Positions 52,411 to 63,963 of a stretch of DNA of 64,000 nt are shown here, in pieces. Positions within the stretch are counted from its first letter, which is position 1; each line of letters starts with the position of its first letter. Source of the DNA: Ophiostoma sp. CBS 140.51. Its lineage: Eukaryota > Ascomycota > Sordariomycetes > Ophiostomatales > Ophiostomataceae. The stretch lies in assembly GCA_029298735.1 (NCBI GenBank), contig JANSLP010000117.1, positions 25,529 to 89,528 of the forward strand. Direction: 5' to 3'. Made by a program: the position numbers and the translations under genes. The notes below the pieces were generated by a model. It saw nothing but the letters and a program-made list of their open reading frames with translations, was not told the origin of the DNA and ran no database searches.

Positions 52411-54079
52411 TCACACCTTTTCCGCTTCACTCGGCTTCTTTGATGCCTCCTTCAAGAACACACGCATGGGTGGCGTGTCCCAGATGACATAGGCGTTCTG
52501 GTTCAGCCAATTGAGCGAGTCTGCTTTCTCCGGTTCGGCCAGCGTCAGGTCAAAGTTGTACAGCACCTGCGCAATCACCAGCCGGGCCTCGGCATAGGCC
52601 ATGTTCCGGCCGATGCAGTTGCGTGGACCGACCGAGAACGGTTGCATCGCTTCGGTACGGTCCTTGGCGTACTTGGTCTTGCCCTCATCCAAGAACCGCT
52701 CCGGACGGAACTCGTATGGTGCCTCCCAGTATTGTTCGGCATGGTTCATGGCCAGCTGCCACACTGCCACGGCTGTGTTTTCCGGTACAAACACGCCAGC
52801 AATCATGGCTCCACCCGGAGGTGTCACCCGGGGTAGACCAACACCAGCTGGCGGATACCGCCGCAGAGACTCGTTGAGACAGGCCAAGACATACGGAATG
52901 GTCGTGGGTGTGGCCGACATCAACGTAATGTCGTCGGCAGACATGAATGCGCCTCTAACTTCGGCCGTCGCGCGGGCCAGGGCCTCTGGATTCTTCAACA
53001 AGAAGTATGTCGTGGCCGTGATCAGTTTGGTAGTCGTCTCTGCTCCCGCCAGGACGACGATGCCCGCCGTTCCGGCAATTTGTTGAATAGTCAAACTCGA
53101 GTCCCAGTCCTGGTCGTTTTTGTCCACCAGACCCTGGATCAAGTCGGGACGGCGTTCGGGCAAAGCCATCCGCCGTCGGATCTTGTCAATACCGCCCTGG
53201 TTGTGTGCTGCCATAGCCGGGAAAAGACGTGCGAGTACTGGAAAGACATAGCCTGTGATGCTCACAAGTTTGCAAAACACCACGGCGGGGCCCGTATAAA
53301 CAGCCGTCAATGCATCGATCCACGGCTGCTTCCCGTCATTGTCGCCCGAAGCCAGGTACCCAAAGGCTTCCCCGAAAGCCAAGTCGCCGATAATGTCAAA
53401 CGTGGTCCAGCTGTACCAGCACAACATGTCGGCGCTCTTTTGAGCGGGTGCAGTAGCAATTTCTCGTAGTCTTTGGACAAGCAACGTCACATACTTTTCA
53501 ATCATGGGTGCCTGCTCGCGCATGGCCCGATCACTGAACCCGGGCAGCAGCTGGCGTCGCAGGCGGGCATGGTTGGCGCGGGATTCAGAGAGAATAGACT
53601 CGTCGACACCGTCAATGTGGTAGAAGCGAGGGTCTTTAGAGAGTTCGTCGACGCCGGCAGCACCATGAGCGCTCTTTAACAACTCGTCGTGGTCCCCGTC
53701 ACCCACCGGTGCCCCTTTGAGGAGATCGTTCCGACGTCCATAAATATCCTTCCAAGCAGCGAGATCGAGAAAGACCAGCTGATCCGGGGCAATACGGACA
53801 ACCGGTCCATATCGATCGTGCATGGGTAGGATGGTAAAGGGCATCTTGCCGCGCATTGTGCGGTATAGATAAGTGAGTCGAGTGGCTCGGTGTAGGATGG
53901 GGCCAGGGAAGTTGCGCAAAGGGTGGAAGAAGAGGTTGTATACAACGGTGTAGGCAAAGTAAAGTACGAGCTGGCCGTTAGTAAAGAACAGAACGAAATA
54001 AAATCAAAACAAGAATCAGACACACTAAGAGAAGGCTCGTGCTAGCCAGGCCAGCGGCACTGAGAGTAAAGAGAGCCAT
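52411..54079 (-). CDS. Cytochrome P450 monooxygenase
   Basis: Exons 54079-54026 and 53970-52411, with a 55-bp intron (GTGTGT, CTAAC, CCAG), encode 537 residues. The N-terminal membrane anchor spans the junction (SLLLLVLYFAYTVVYNLFF), followed by the proline hinge HPLRNFPGP. The I-helix has AGAETTTK, the K-helix ExxR is ESLRRYPP, then FRPERF, and the heme loop FSVGPRNCIGRN with Cys470 as iron ligand. It would be an ER-bound monooxygenase. The overall style resembles the isotrichodermin C-15 hydroxylase/benzoate hydroxylase group, but I cannot assign a CYP family. No terpene, polyketide or peptide synthase is near, so a secondary-metabolite role is not supported. Confidence 0.94.
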
Positions 54080-54189
54080 GATGGTGAAAAGAAATCAAGT
54101 GTAAACAAAGATACAATATTCTAAAAGGGCGATAGTCTCTGTAGCCCAGTTTCTTATTTTCAAAGAATCTTGAGTTCGAGAACAGGCAC

Positions 54190-54197
54190 CTTATATA
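54190..54197 (-). promoter_or_regulatory. TATA box of the P450 gene
   Basis: TATATAAG on the minus strand, 111 bp before the ATG at 54079. Confidence 0.6.
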
Positions 54198-55521
54198 GCC
54201 ATATGCAGGCCCATACTTTACTTCCCACTACCATTATATGCAGTTTACAAGGCACAAGAATAGTCCCAGAAACCAGGACAGAGCCGGTGGGGCTGATGGC
54301 GCAGCCCATATTCGATACATCAAAGGATTAGGAATACAAGATCTGAGCACATATACATCACAGGTCTAAAAGCGAAGGGGATCAATAGGAGGTCGTTTGT
54401 ATGGTTGACCCACTATTTACATGGCCATTGTAGGGTATCGTGCCGGGGATGCGAAGAGAGCGAGGAGAGCGAGAACACGATGGGAACAAATACACATCAA
54501 GTGGTTGGTCAACTTCATTGTGATCAATATGCAAAAGAGCAGTGATAACATGGTGACAATAATTTACAATCATATTCCCGTCGGCGCGAGTTACAGTCCG
54601 AAGGGACGTTGATGCAAAGATTCCAAAGACGTTGGCCTTGCAGGGCGTTTACGGGAGTGTGGTGAGCGGTCGGCAGTCTGGGGTTGTGGGGTCGGCTACG
54701 ACGTCAACTTTTGTTTACAGGTATGACAAGAGTCTACAAGAAAAACTTCAGGGCTGACAAAGTCTGGGGAGCTTGGTCTGAGCTGCTGACAGCGTCTGAC
54801 ATGCGTTCCCGGGCGCGGGATGTGATGGAGGAAAGGCTATGCTTAACAACAAGTGGAATAGATAATCATGTGAGGCGGTGAGAAAAGCACTTTAAAAAGT
54901 CGACCATGACAGATCTTAGAGCGAAAGTGGAGTGTCAACAGAAAATAAAAGTGCGGGTGGGTAGTGGTCACTTATCTTCAAGACGAACCGCGGTTGCATG
55001 GAGAAGGTCTCTATAAACGTCTGGAGCTCTCACACATATAACTTGATTTATTTTGAAATTTCTATTAACTTTTCATTAGAGTTTGAGGTGGAACTAATTC
55101 TATCGAACATAAATCTAAAAATAATTATACATGCCAGAAATTGACCAAAGTCTTGCAATATCATAACTTCGAAAATTGACACAATTGACATAAACGATAA
55201 CATACCTGACGTAAATATCTTGACTCCAGTTTTAAAGATGAGAAAAACAGAAAGGAAAAGGAAAAGAAATAAGGGACTCGAAATCAAATAATAGAGAACG
55301 CATCATGTTCAGCTATATGTAAAGTGGTATTGAATTGTACGGCCTTTTCTTTAGGGTACCAGCACCGTCCTTCCTTCCGGAAACCTTTCAGAAGTTTCCC
55401 ACAGGCATCTCATTATTTTATTGTTTTTACTTTCTCAGGCAAACATGTTTAAATCACATTGCAATCGTTTCCGAAACATTTCGATATCATCTTCCATCTG
55501 GTGAGACAGCTTATTCAGTCG

Positions 55522-55527
55522 CACGTG
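55522..55527. promoter_or_regulatory. CACGTG (possible Pho4/NUC-1 site)
   Basis: CACGTG within GTCGCACGTGACTC, 303 bp before the start of a histidine acid phosphatase gene. bHLH phosphate regulators (yeast Pho4, Neurospora NUC-1) bind this core, but other bHLH and bZIP factors do too. Confidence 0.4.
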
Positions 55528-55829
55528 ACTCGCTCATCTAATACGAAGTATGTCGTACGGCGCGACAATGGCGCGCTGCCCTAAACGGACCAACCAGAAC
55601 CGCGTAAAGTGACGTGTGCGCCCACTGTGGTCCCCTGGAAGCTCCTGCACTCCCTTCCCCAAAACGCTCTTTCCCCAAATCTATTTGCAGATTGCGCACC
55701 CTGACGGCACGAGCAACTCCGGACCTCGACGAGTTCATCACCACTCGGTCTGTTGACTTGACGATATTGCATTCCTTTCGTGCACGCCACCGACGATAGC
55801 CACTCATTTCTACACCTACACCTATCGAT

Positions 55830-57827
55830 ATGGCGGGCAACGCCAAGGGTGCTGGCTACGAGCCGGTTGCAGGGGCTGATACGGCCGACGACATGGAGCT
55901 CGAGCAGAGACCTCCATCGTATCGCAGCGACCCAAAAGAAGACGACGGAGCAGCCGACGACGACGCTGACGAGACACGAGGCTTTCTGGCATCTGGCTCG
56001 GGTGCAGCAGCAGGAGCCGGCCGCGCATCACTGTCCGGATCGGCCTTTGTCCCAGCGAGCCAACTCCACCGGGCCGGCGACGACACTCCACCACGATGGC
56101 TGTCAAAACGTACCGTCCGCGTCGTTGCCATCTCGTTTGTGACGTGTTTGGCCGTGTGCGTTGGCTTTAAGTTTGTTGCCGACAACACGGGGCTGATTTT
56201 GTCGCTGGCAAACAGTGATGGCAGCTCTAAAGATGGAGCAGCAAACGACAACGGCAGCAAAGACAAGGACGGCGCCTGCCAGCCTACGACGGTGACCGTT
56301 CCGCAGTACTTCCAGACGACACCACAGCTGTTTGCCGGTCCTACTGCGACGGGCCGACCGGCGTTTCTGGCGCAGACTGTGACGATTGACCCGACGGCGA
56401 CGTATGTGGCGAACCAGCCGCTGCAGACCAACATTCTGGTCGATGGCGTGCCCAACGACGGCAGCGGCCACAATATCTTCCACCACATGGGCTACCTGTC
56501 GCCCTACCAGCCGGCGCCCGGGTTTGGCGTGCAAGAGTATGCTCTGCCGCCCGGCGCGGAGATTGTGCAGCTGCAGATGCTCTCGCGGCACGGCTCGCGA
56601 TACCCGACGTCTGGTGCCAACGTGAAAGCGCTGGGCGACAAGCTGGCCAAATTCAAGGGCAAGTTCAAGGCTTCGAAAGCGCTTTCTTTCCTGCAAGACT
56701 GGGAGTTCCACCTGGGCCACGAGATCCTGGTACCCAAGGGCCGCCAGGAGCTGTTTGACTCGGGTGTCCTGCACTCGTACATGTATGGCAACCTGTACAA
56801 CCCCAACAGCAAGATTATTGTGCGGACGACGACCCAAGACCGCATGCTGAAGTCGGCCGAGAACTTCATGGCCGGCTTCTTTGGTCTGGAGTGGACCAAC
56901 AATGCCACGATTGAAGTGATTATCGAGCAAAACGGCTTCAACAATTCGCTGGCGGGCTACCTCAACTGCCCCAACTCGCAAAACGACAAATCGGGCTACG
57001 AGGCCAATGTGATCTGGGTCGAGAACTATTTGCGCAACGCCACCGCCCGGTTCCAGACCATGATCTCGGGCACCTCCGACTTTGACTGGACCATCCAGGA
57101 CACCTATGCCGCCCAGACCATGTGCCCTTACGAGACGGTCGCCTACGGCTTCAGCCGGTTCTGTGATTTGTTCACGTACGACGAGTGGGTCGGCTTCGGC
57201 TACTCGACCGATCTAGTGTTTGCCGGCGGCAGCGGCTTCCAGTCGGCTACGGGCCGGGCTGTCGGTATTGGCTACCAGCAAGAGATTGTTGCCCGTCTGC
57301 GCAACCATACGCTGGGCTACTCGGGCTCGCAGATCAACACGACACTGGACAACAACACCGACACCTTCCCGCTCAACCAGAGCCTGTATCTCGACTTTTC
57401 GCACGACTCCAACATTGTCAGTGTCCTGACGGCGCTGGGCTTCACACAATTCTCGCAGTTCTTGCCGCCATCGTCCTACCCTGGTCCGCACAACTTCACA
57501 CTGGCCCATGTTGTGCCTTTTGGCGCCCGCCTCGACATTGAGGTCATCAAGGCACCAAAGCCCGTCAAGGCCGACCGTTCGGGCTACGACAAGAGCGCCA
57601 CCGCCAAGGAGACCAAGTACATCCACTTTATTTTGAACCAGCGGACACTCCCGCTCGGTCTGAGCTTCCCCGAGTGCGATGCCTCGCGCGTCGACGGTTG
57701 GTGCGAACTGGAGACGTTCTTGCAAGTGCAGGACACCATGCCGGGTCGCGCCAAGTACGACGAGGCCTGCTTCGGGCCGTTTACGGCGCAGCCTTACGGC
57801 ACAATCACGGACGGTGCTCCGATCTAG
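55830..57827 (+). CDS. Membrane-anchored histidine acid phosphatase
   Basis: 665 residues, one exon. The N-terminus is an acidic cytoplasmic tail of about 90 residues with PPSY (EQRPPSYRS), followed by one membrane span at about 94-115 (VRVVAISFVTCLAVCVGFKFV). This makes a type II protein with the catalytic domain outside or in the vacuole. The core motif is LSRHGSRYPTSG, R253-H254-G-S-R257, and the proton donor is DFSHDSNI, H525-D526. Many Asn glycosylation sites occur. It is similar to the secreted enzyme at 46.3 kb but keeps the exact RHGxRxP consensus. Substrates could be phytate or other monoesters. The cytoplasmic PPxY could bind an Rsp5-type ligase and control sorting, as inferred from yeast vacuolar cargo. 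Confidence 0.92.
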   Translation: MAGNAKGAGYEPVAGADTADDMELEQRPPSYRSDPKEDDGAADDDADETRGFLASGSGAAAGAGRASLSGSAFVPASQLHRAGDDTPPRWLSKRTVRVVAISFVTCLAVCVGFKFVADNTGLILSLANSDGSSKDGAANDNGSKDKDGACQPTTVTVPQYFQTTPQLFAGPTATGRPAFLAQTVTIDPTATYVANQPLQTNILVDGVPNDGSGHNIFHHMGYLSPYQPAPGFGVQEYALPPGAEIVQLQMLSRHGSRYPTSGANVKALGDKLAKFKGKFKASKALSFLQDWEFHLGHEILVPKGRQELFDSGVLHSYMYGNLYNPNSKIIVRTTTQDRMLKSAENFMAGFFGLEWTNNATIEVIIEQNGFNNSLAGYLNCPNSQNDKSGYEANVIWVENYLRNATARFQTMISGTSDFDWTIQDTYAAQTMCPYETVAYGFSRFCDLFTYDEWVGFGYSTDLVFAGGSGFQSATGRAVGIGYQQEIVARLRNHTLGYSGSQINTTLDNNTDTFPLNQSLYLDFSHDSNIVSVLTALGFTQFSQFLPPSSYPGPHNFTLAHVVPFGARLDIEVIKAPKPVKADRSGYDKSATAKETKYIHFILNQRTLPLGLSFPECDASRVDGWCELETFLQVQDTMPGRAKYDEACFGPFTAQPYGTITDGAPI

Positions 57828-58070
57828 TGGCGTGTAAGATTTTTCATGTATTTTCTCATGTACGATATACTAGGGTGATTTTGGCATTGGATATTGTCAT
57901 ACGTCGTTTCTTTTATTTTTCTTGTCTACCTAGCCCCGTACGAACATTGCGTACGCTTCCATTAATTTGAAAAACAATAAACACCTTTTATGAAAGCAAA
58001 TAAATCGACCGCAAACCCATTAATCAGTACCTTTGACCATTTTTTTTTGCCTGCTACGCACACCGTACGC

Positions 58071-59366
58071 CTACTCTCTCTCCTCAATGACCACACCCCA
58101 GATGTGCGACTCCTGGCCGTACATGATGTTGCTGATCCACGACTTGACCAGCTTCGTGTACTTGCCGCCCGTCTCCGTCGCCATCGGGATGGGAATATCC
58201 TCACCGCGGTGGTGCACCAGCGAAACCGGTGCCACAAAGTACGCCGTACCCGCCGCGAAAGACTCCACGATACGGCCCTCCTTGTGCGCGTCCTGCAGCT
58301 CCGCAATCGTGTACCGCCGCTCCACCACCTCGACCTCGCCCGCCAGCCGCTCACGCGCCAGTTGCACAATACTGCGGCGTGTCACACCGTCCAGGATCAG
58401 GCGGTCGTCGAGGGGTGCAGTGACGAGCTGCGTCTGGCCCGTCTCCTTGTCCTTCAAAACAACAAAGAAGTTGCTGGCGCCTGCCTCGGTGCAGTAGCCC
58501 TCGGGGCCGTACAGCCACAGGATCTGGTGGAACCCGCGGGCGCGGGCCTCGATGGTGGCCTGCAGACTGGGGCCGTAGTTGGCACCGACCTTAGCATAAC
58601 CGAAGCCGCCGACCCAGGCGCGAACCATGTCCTCGGGGCTCGTGTGGAGGCGCATGCCGCCCTTGACGACATCAAGACGGGGCATGTAGCTGGCGGTGAT
58701 GTACAGCAGAGCGGAACGAGGTGCCTGGACGCCCAGTTGGGGCTGGGTGCCAATCATGGTCGGGCGCAGGTACAGGTACTCGTCGGGACCGCCACCACGG
58801 GGCAACCACTTGGGACCGTCGACGGCCATGAGGGCGACGATCAGCTTCTCTAGTTCAGCAGGGGGGAAGGCAGGCAGCGAGATGCGCACAGCCGAGGTCA
58901 GCATCCGCTGTGCGTTGCAGTCGGGGCGGAACAGGCGCAGCTTGTCGTCGGCACCGCGGTAGACTTTCAAGCCCTCGAAGCACTCTGTGGCGTAGTGCAG
59001 CACCGATGCCGTGGGCATGAGAGACAGAGGGCCGTAGGGTCTCAGTTCGGGTGTAGCCCAGCCCGTCTCGGCGTCCCAGGCGACAGTCACCATGTGGTCG
59101 GTGCAGATGGTCTCGGTGCCGGCACAGGCGGCCTCGATGCTGGCGGGCACGGGGCGCGGGCTGGTGGTGAGCTCGTAAATGAGCTTGGAGGCGTCCAGCT
59201 CTGCCTTGGTAGAGGGAGTAGAAGAACCGTTCTTTGACTTGGCAATCTCGGCCATCTTGTGCTCGAGGGCCTGGCCCGTCAGGTCGACGTCCTGCTCGTT
59301 CTTGTGCTGGGCGGCCGCTGCCTCGGAGGCAGGGCTAGTTCCGTAGGTAGTCGCAGAGGGAGCCAT
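58071..59366 (-). CDS. Branched-chain amino acid aminotransferase
   Basis: 431 residues, one exon. It is a fold-type IV PLP enzyme of the BCAT family. YATECFEGLKVYRG and LRLFRPDCNAQRM precede LYLRPTMIGTQPQLGV; the PLP lysine is K259 in AKVGANYGPS, followed by the ILWLYGPEGYCTEAGASNFF region and the RLILDGVTRRSI cofactor loop. It catalyses the last step of leucine, isoleucine and valine synthesis, or the first of their breakdown, using glutamate/2-oxoglutarate. The N-terminal 60 residues are low-complexity and acidic-basic mixed, without a clear mitochondrial presequence, so a cytosolic form is more likely. The spacer to the phosphatase 3' end is 243 bp, convergent. Confidence 0.95.
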   Translation of the reverse strand: MAPSATTYGTSPASEAAAAQHKNEQDVDLTGQALEHKMAEIAKSKNGSSTPSTKAELDASKLIYELTTSPRPVPASIEAACAGTETICTDHMVTVAWDAETGWATPELRPYGPLSLMPTASVLHYATECFEGLKVYRGADDKLRLFRPDCNAQRMLTSAVRISLPAFPPAELEKLIVALMAVDGPKWLPRGGGPDEYLYLRPTMIGTQPQLGVQAPRSALLYITASYMPRLDVVKGGMRLHTSPEDMVRAWVGGFGYAKVGANYGPSLQATIEARARGFHQILWLYGPEGYCTEAGASNFFVVLKDKETGQTQLVTAPLDDRLILDGVTRRSIVQLARERLAGEVEVVERRYTIAELQDAHKEGRIVESFAAGTAYFVAPVSLVHHRGEDIPIPMATETGGKYTKLVKSWISNIMYGQESHIWGVVIEERE

Positions 59367-62300
59367 TGTGGGATGTGTGAAGACGGTGTCGGAGGTAAGG
59401 TGACAAAAGGGAGGAGAGGTGTCGAGATTGGTAAAATGGTGGGATAAAGCGTGAGAGGTGTAGACGGCAGGAGCTACTTTGGAGGATGTAGTCGAGATGT
59501 ATGTTTTGTTTGTTCAAGGAAGGAGCTCTTATATACCGAAAAGGGAAAGAGAGATCCTGTGACTCAGAGCAAACAATGAAGACCAGATCTTGAACCGCAA
59601 CTCAAGGGACTGTCAAAAGTTGGGGTAACTGGAGAGAGATGATCGGAAATAATCAAGGGAGGAAACGAAAGTCCGAATTACGGAGGTCGAAATATGCCAG
59701 GGGAAGGGAACAGAGTGTGATTGAAAAAGAAAAAGAGGGTGGTGACTCTTCTTTTATTTGATGTCAAGTAAATATGGGCGGACAGGGGTTCGGGAGGGAA
59801 AGAACGACCGGGCTGGTTGGGGTATTATCGGTGAAAAGAGCGAACAGAGCGAGCTACTAGACAGAAACAAGAAGGCGAGGAAGGCAAGAAAAAAATGGAA
59901 GGCATAGAAAAAAAAGAAGGAAAGAAGGACCAAGAAGAACTAGAAGGAGTGGAGAGCTAGGGAAGGGTCGATCGGCAAACAGTAACAGAAAATAGAGAAA
60001 AAAGAAAACTGGACAGGGAAGGCATGGGGGGCAAAAGATTAAAAAAACCATAGCAAGTGGGAAACATAGGAAAGAACGAACTAACAGCCGCGACCGAGCT
60101 GTGCTTTCCTCCCTCCGTTCAACAATACACGCCGGAGGTGTGTGTCCAAGGTCTGCTGTAAAGCCGTCATCTAGAAAGAGGCCCCACTGTCCCGCGGCCG
60201 ACTAACACCAAAGTCGCACCAAAAATGTAAGCTTGACGCAAGGCCGAGGAGAGGGGAACAGAGGAATTGAGAACAGAAGACGTGACACACACATAGACAC
60301 GCTCCGGAGTCTCCTTTTTTCGTCCCGTCTCCGCTGGTTTTGCAGTCTCGAAAGGCCAATTGACCAATGGACAGTTATGATGATATGGGCTCTCGGTATT
60401 GTTGAGTCTCCAACTTTTCCTTTCTTCGTCTTCTTTTGATATCACCCCTGTCTTTTGCGGACGCCCAGTCTCCATGCATTCTACAGGTCTACAGTCTGCA
60501 TCCTGCAACGTGGTGATTTAAACGAGACTCGAAAACACTCTAGTTTCGTCTTCAAGGCTTTCGCTTAGTGCGGGACTTGTCAAGTGAAGGGCGTCTACAT
60601 CTCGGCACCGCGAATGCGGAGAAAATCGGTAGAGAGTCGATATCGTACGGACTTAGATCTGATACCAGGATGGCAGGATGTGAACCCCCATGCATTCGTC
60701 ACCGTAGTGGTGGGCAGCTTCTTGGAGACGAGATAAGGCCCGCATGCGGTCGGTTTTGTCACCTTTCAATCCCGTATTACGACAGCTCTTTATTTTCCTT
60801 TTCAATTCTATGGTGAACAAAGAGGTAAGACGTCTTCTTACTGATTGTGAAGAAGGATCGGCGCGCATGACTAGGGCGGTATCAGACAGCGTTGGGCGCG
60901 TGCCCGAAGAGGTGACGTTTGTTGAGACGATACGTCGTATTGTGTTATTTCTAAGATATCCTCTTTATGTGTTCATTTTATTTAAAACTATCTTCGCACG
61001 AATTCTCTATTCATTTATTTACATTTTATTTCAATATCTTCATCGACTTGTTCATCGCCTCTCTCTTTTTCTCGCTTTTTTATTACTTCACTTCGACGGA
61101 TATGCTAGTCTTAGCTAGGAAGGTTGTTCCAAAACGCCGGGGGTGCCTCGAGATAAATCCCTAAATAAAATACCGAGAGATCCAGGGTTGTGGATGCTTG
61201 GATCTTACGTCAAAGTGGCCCAAGTTGACTTTATTATTGTCCTCTTCAAAGGTAAAAATGGTCACCTGCGTATCTTGTAGTCACGCCCTGCAACGGCGGT
61301 GTGTTTTTGTTGCTTTTCGTTACAACTTTGCAGCCATCTCTGGCCTTCTTAAGCCGCTTTCTCCCCCACCAAGTCAGGCTTTCTTTCTTGTCCTCCCTTT
61401 TCTTTATTAATCTCTCGCCCGTTCGTTGCCCTTTTCGTTTTATGCTGTCATAGTTTTCTGTTGCTTTTGACAGTTATTCTTTCTCTTCTACCCCTCTTGC
61501 CCCTGACCCAAGCTTTGACCGTTGGATCAGCGCAGTTGCTGTCACCCTCACCGACCACTATTGATCCTACCGGCTTGTCGAAGCCGTCTTCCAGCGTCAT
61601 ACAAGTCATGGCACCCCGTTCGATATCTTACTTCCCCTCATCCCGTTCTTCAACCTCCGACATCGTCACTAAGACAAAGACGCGAAGAGGCCGAGCCGTA
61701 CCGAGAAATGCCTGCATCATGCAATGCAAGCGACGCCCTTTTTGCAACTACAACCAGTCAATTGTCAATTGATAAGGAAGTAACAGCCTTTATCGTCGGT
61801 AGGTCTACTGAGTGCTGTAAAAACGTAGAAGCGGCTTTGTATTTCGTCCGCCGCAGCATGCCGAGAAAAAGGGCCAAGCCAATTCCCGTCGCTAGCCGCA
61901 ACTAGACGAGATAACGCCGTACAGAAAACTGTAGCTACCCGCGATCAGGAAAAGTTGACCGACGTAATGAAATAAAAGGCTACGAGTACCGCCAATTGAG
62001 TGGCTCAAGTTGGTCCTAACAATGTGGAGGTCACCTGGTTAAAATGACACTCGGAGAAAAATTAAGTAAAAGTCTTGGAAGTGGTAGATCTTCAAGGTGA
62101 ACGTAGAACTAAGAACATGACCGTAGGGCAACGCCATCATGCATCCCTCCCTTTATATCCTGTCACACAGCAGAACGCTTAGGCAAGGGACAGCATACAA
62201 AGTGTGTCTTGTGCCCATAAGCACAGTTTAAAGTTGGAAAGGGTGTGTCCAACATGGTCATAGGGTTGTCAAATGCTCTCGCATGGCAGGGGTAAAGAGT

Positions 62301-62521
62301 AATGTGTTCTCTACTCTGAGTGGCTGTAAAATGCAAAATGATATTCAAGAAAGAGGTCTGTTGAAGACCCCAAACGTGGTATTATCCTATCCTCCTGTTT
62401 TTAGACGCCAGAATTCGAGGAAGAACAAGCCCATGCAAGAAATGAAACGCATGTAGACAAAAAAGAAAACCAAAAACGTAATTGAGAGACAGAGGGCACC
62501 TCAGGCTGACGCCATCGGCGA
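59367..62521. other. Long gene-free spacer
   Basis: About 3.2 kb. From 59740 to 60060 the plus strand is purine-rich, forming a pyrimidine-rich upstream region of the aminotransferase gene. Frames at 60744-61118 and 61461-61772 look hydrophobic because of T-rich DNA; the second begins at TTG. No gene is called. Confidence 0.55.
59528..59535 (-). promoter_or_regulatory. TATA box of the aminotransferase gene
   Basis: TATATAAG on the minus strand, 162 bp before the ATG at 59366. Confidence 0.6.
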
Positions 62522-63883
62522 CTATCTGCTCGCCTCCTTCTGCCGCTGCTCCTCCTCCATTTTCTCCCGCCGCTTGTGCGCCGCTTCCACGTCCGCCTTG
62601 GCACCCTTGGCCCGCTGCCGCGCCTCATAGCGGTCGCGGCTGGCTAGGATGCGGTCGACAATCGTGCCGGCATTGACGTCGGCAAACTCGTGGGGACCCA
62701 CGGGCTCGTAGATGCCCATGGCCTTGGGCTCGGTGTAGGGGTCGTAGGTAAGCGGAATGAAAGCCGTGGGGCCGTGGTAGACGGCATCGGGGATGCCCCA
62801 AGGGAGGGACGAAAGGTACTTGCGCGTAGGTGAGAAGGGTGCGCCGAAAACAACGGCGTTGATGTACTAAACAGTTAGCAATGAACAAAATGAATAGAAG
62901 GGGAGGGAACTTACTCTGCACTGCAGAACGCAGAGACCGCGCTCGTAAATGTTCATGATGGGGTAGTTGACACCCTTCCACTCGTTAATGACCTCATCGT
63001 CGTGCACACCGGCCACGACAAACGCCGGCGGGTAGTCGCCGGCGGCTTTACCCTTGCGCTCGGCCACTGCCTCAGGCTCGTACCAGCCGTCCGCACGGGC
63101 GCGTGCCTCCTCGGCCTCGAGCACCCGCTGCAAAAAGGCAATGTGTCCGCTGGAGAACAGGTCGAAGCCGCCGTCAACGTAGACGACGCGCTGGCCAATC
63201 TGGGGACCGCGGCCCTTGACCAGTTCCGTCAGTGCGCCGCTCGCCTCGGGTGTCGCGGGGTCCTTCCAGAACCACACGTCGACGCCCGGGTTCTTGGCCG
63301 TCTCGTCCGTCGCGTACAGCCGCATGCGCTCCGTCATTGCCTGACCCGTCGCTTGGCGCTCTGCATCCGTGCCGGGACCTTCACGGCCCGCCAGCGTCTC
63401 TTCGAGAGACCGGATAAAGTGCGTCTTGGTGCACAGCAGCATGCGGCCCACCAGATCGGTCGTGGAAATACTCGGTGTGCGCTTCACCACCTTGAACCTG
63501 TTCGCCGCCTTGACAAACCGGTAGCAGTCCTCGCCGGACCCGTCCGACGTAATGTCGTCGCCGTGCACAACGTAGCGGCAGCCGAAATGCGACACCCAGT
63601 CGAGTGCCGTCACGTAGGGCGCATTCGGCACAGACTGCGTGACCCAGCGGCAGGCCTCGACAGCAAATAGACGCTCGCGCAGGTTCATGACGGTGGGGCC
63701 CTTGTTCTCGAGGATGGCCTCGTCCGAGTGGACGCCAATGTAGAGCTCGTCGCCGAGCTGGCGTGCCTGGACAATGGCGCCGGCATGGCCGTGGTGGAAA
63801 AAGTCGAAGCAGCCGTCGACCCAGAGGCGACCGTCGAGGAGCTCCGGGGCCGGCTCGCCAGGCGGGGTGCCGTCGGAAGACAT
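62522..63883 (-). CDS. ect1: Ethanolamine-phosphate cytidylyltransferase
   Basis: Exons 63883-62915 and 62866-62522, phase 0, with a 48-bp intron (GTAAGT, CTAAC, TTTAG), encode 437 residues. Two cytidylyltransferase domains are in tandem, as in Pcyt2/Ect1. The first has the HxGH motif FDFFHHGHAG (H30-H33) and the signature RTPSISTTDLVGRML. The second has GGFDLFSSGHIAFL, where the first His is Ser, so it is probably structural or weak. The C-terminus (YINAVVFGAPFSPTRKYLSS) completes the second domain and ends in a Lys/Glu/Arg-rich helix. The enzyme makes CDP-ethanolamine from CTP and phosphoethanolamine in the Kennedy pathway. A long C homopolymer lies 12 bp before the ATG on the coding strand. 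Confidence 0.95.
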
Positions 63884-63895
63884 GGTCGATGTGGT

Positions 63896-63961
<66 letters not shown>
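63896..63961. repeat. 66-bp poly-G tract with a single C
   Basis: G runs of 34 (63896-63929) and 31 (63931-63961) interrupted by one C at 63930, followed by a short G-rich tail at the window end. It would lie in the 5' leader of the cytidylyltransferase mRNA as a C tract. It may be an assembly or sequencing artefact. Confidence 0.9.

Positions 63962-63963
<2 letters not shown>

Larger units (their letters stand above)
54080..55829. other. Divergent intergenic region, P450 / phosphatase
   Basis: About 1.75 kb between divergent starts, AT-rich at 55030-55330. No credible gene. It holds a TATA box for the P450 and a CACGTG near the phosphatase. Confidence 0.6.

Noticed and set aside
60744..61118. 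124-codon ATG frame with hydrophobic C-terminus
   Set aside because: Phe/Leu/Ile richness follows local T-rich DNA; no motif, no splice or promoter support.
61461..61772. Apparent small secreted protein with signal-like start
   Set aside because: Start is TTG; the hydrophobic start comes from a CT-rich tract, and the upstream in-frame ATG is followed by a stop.
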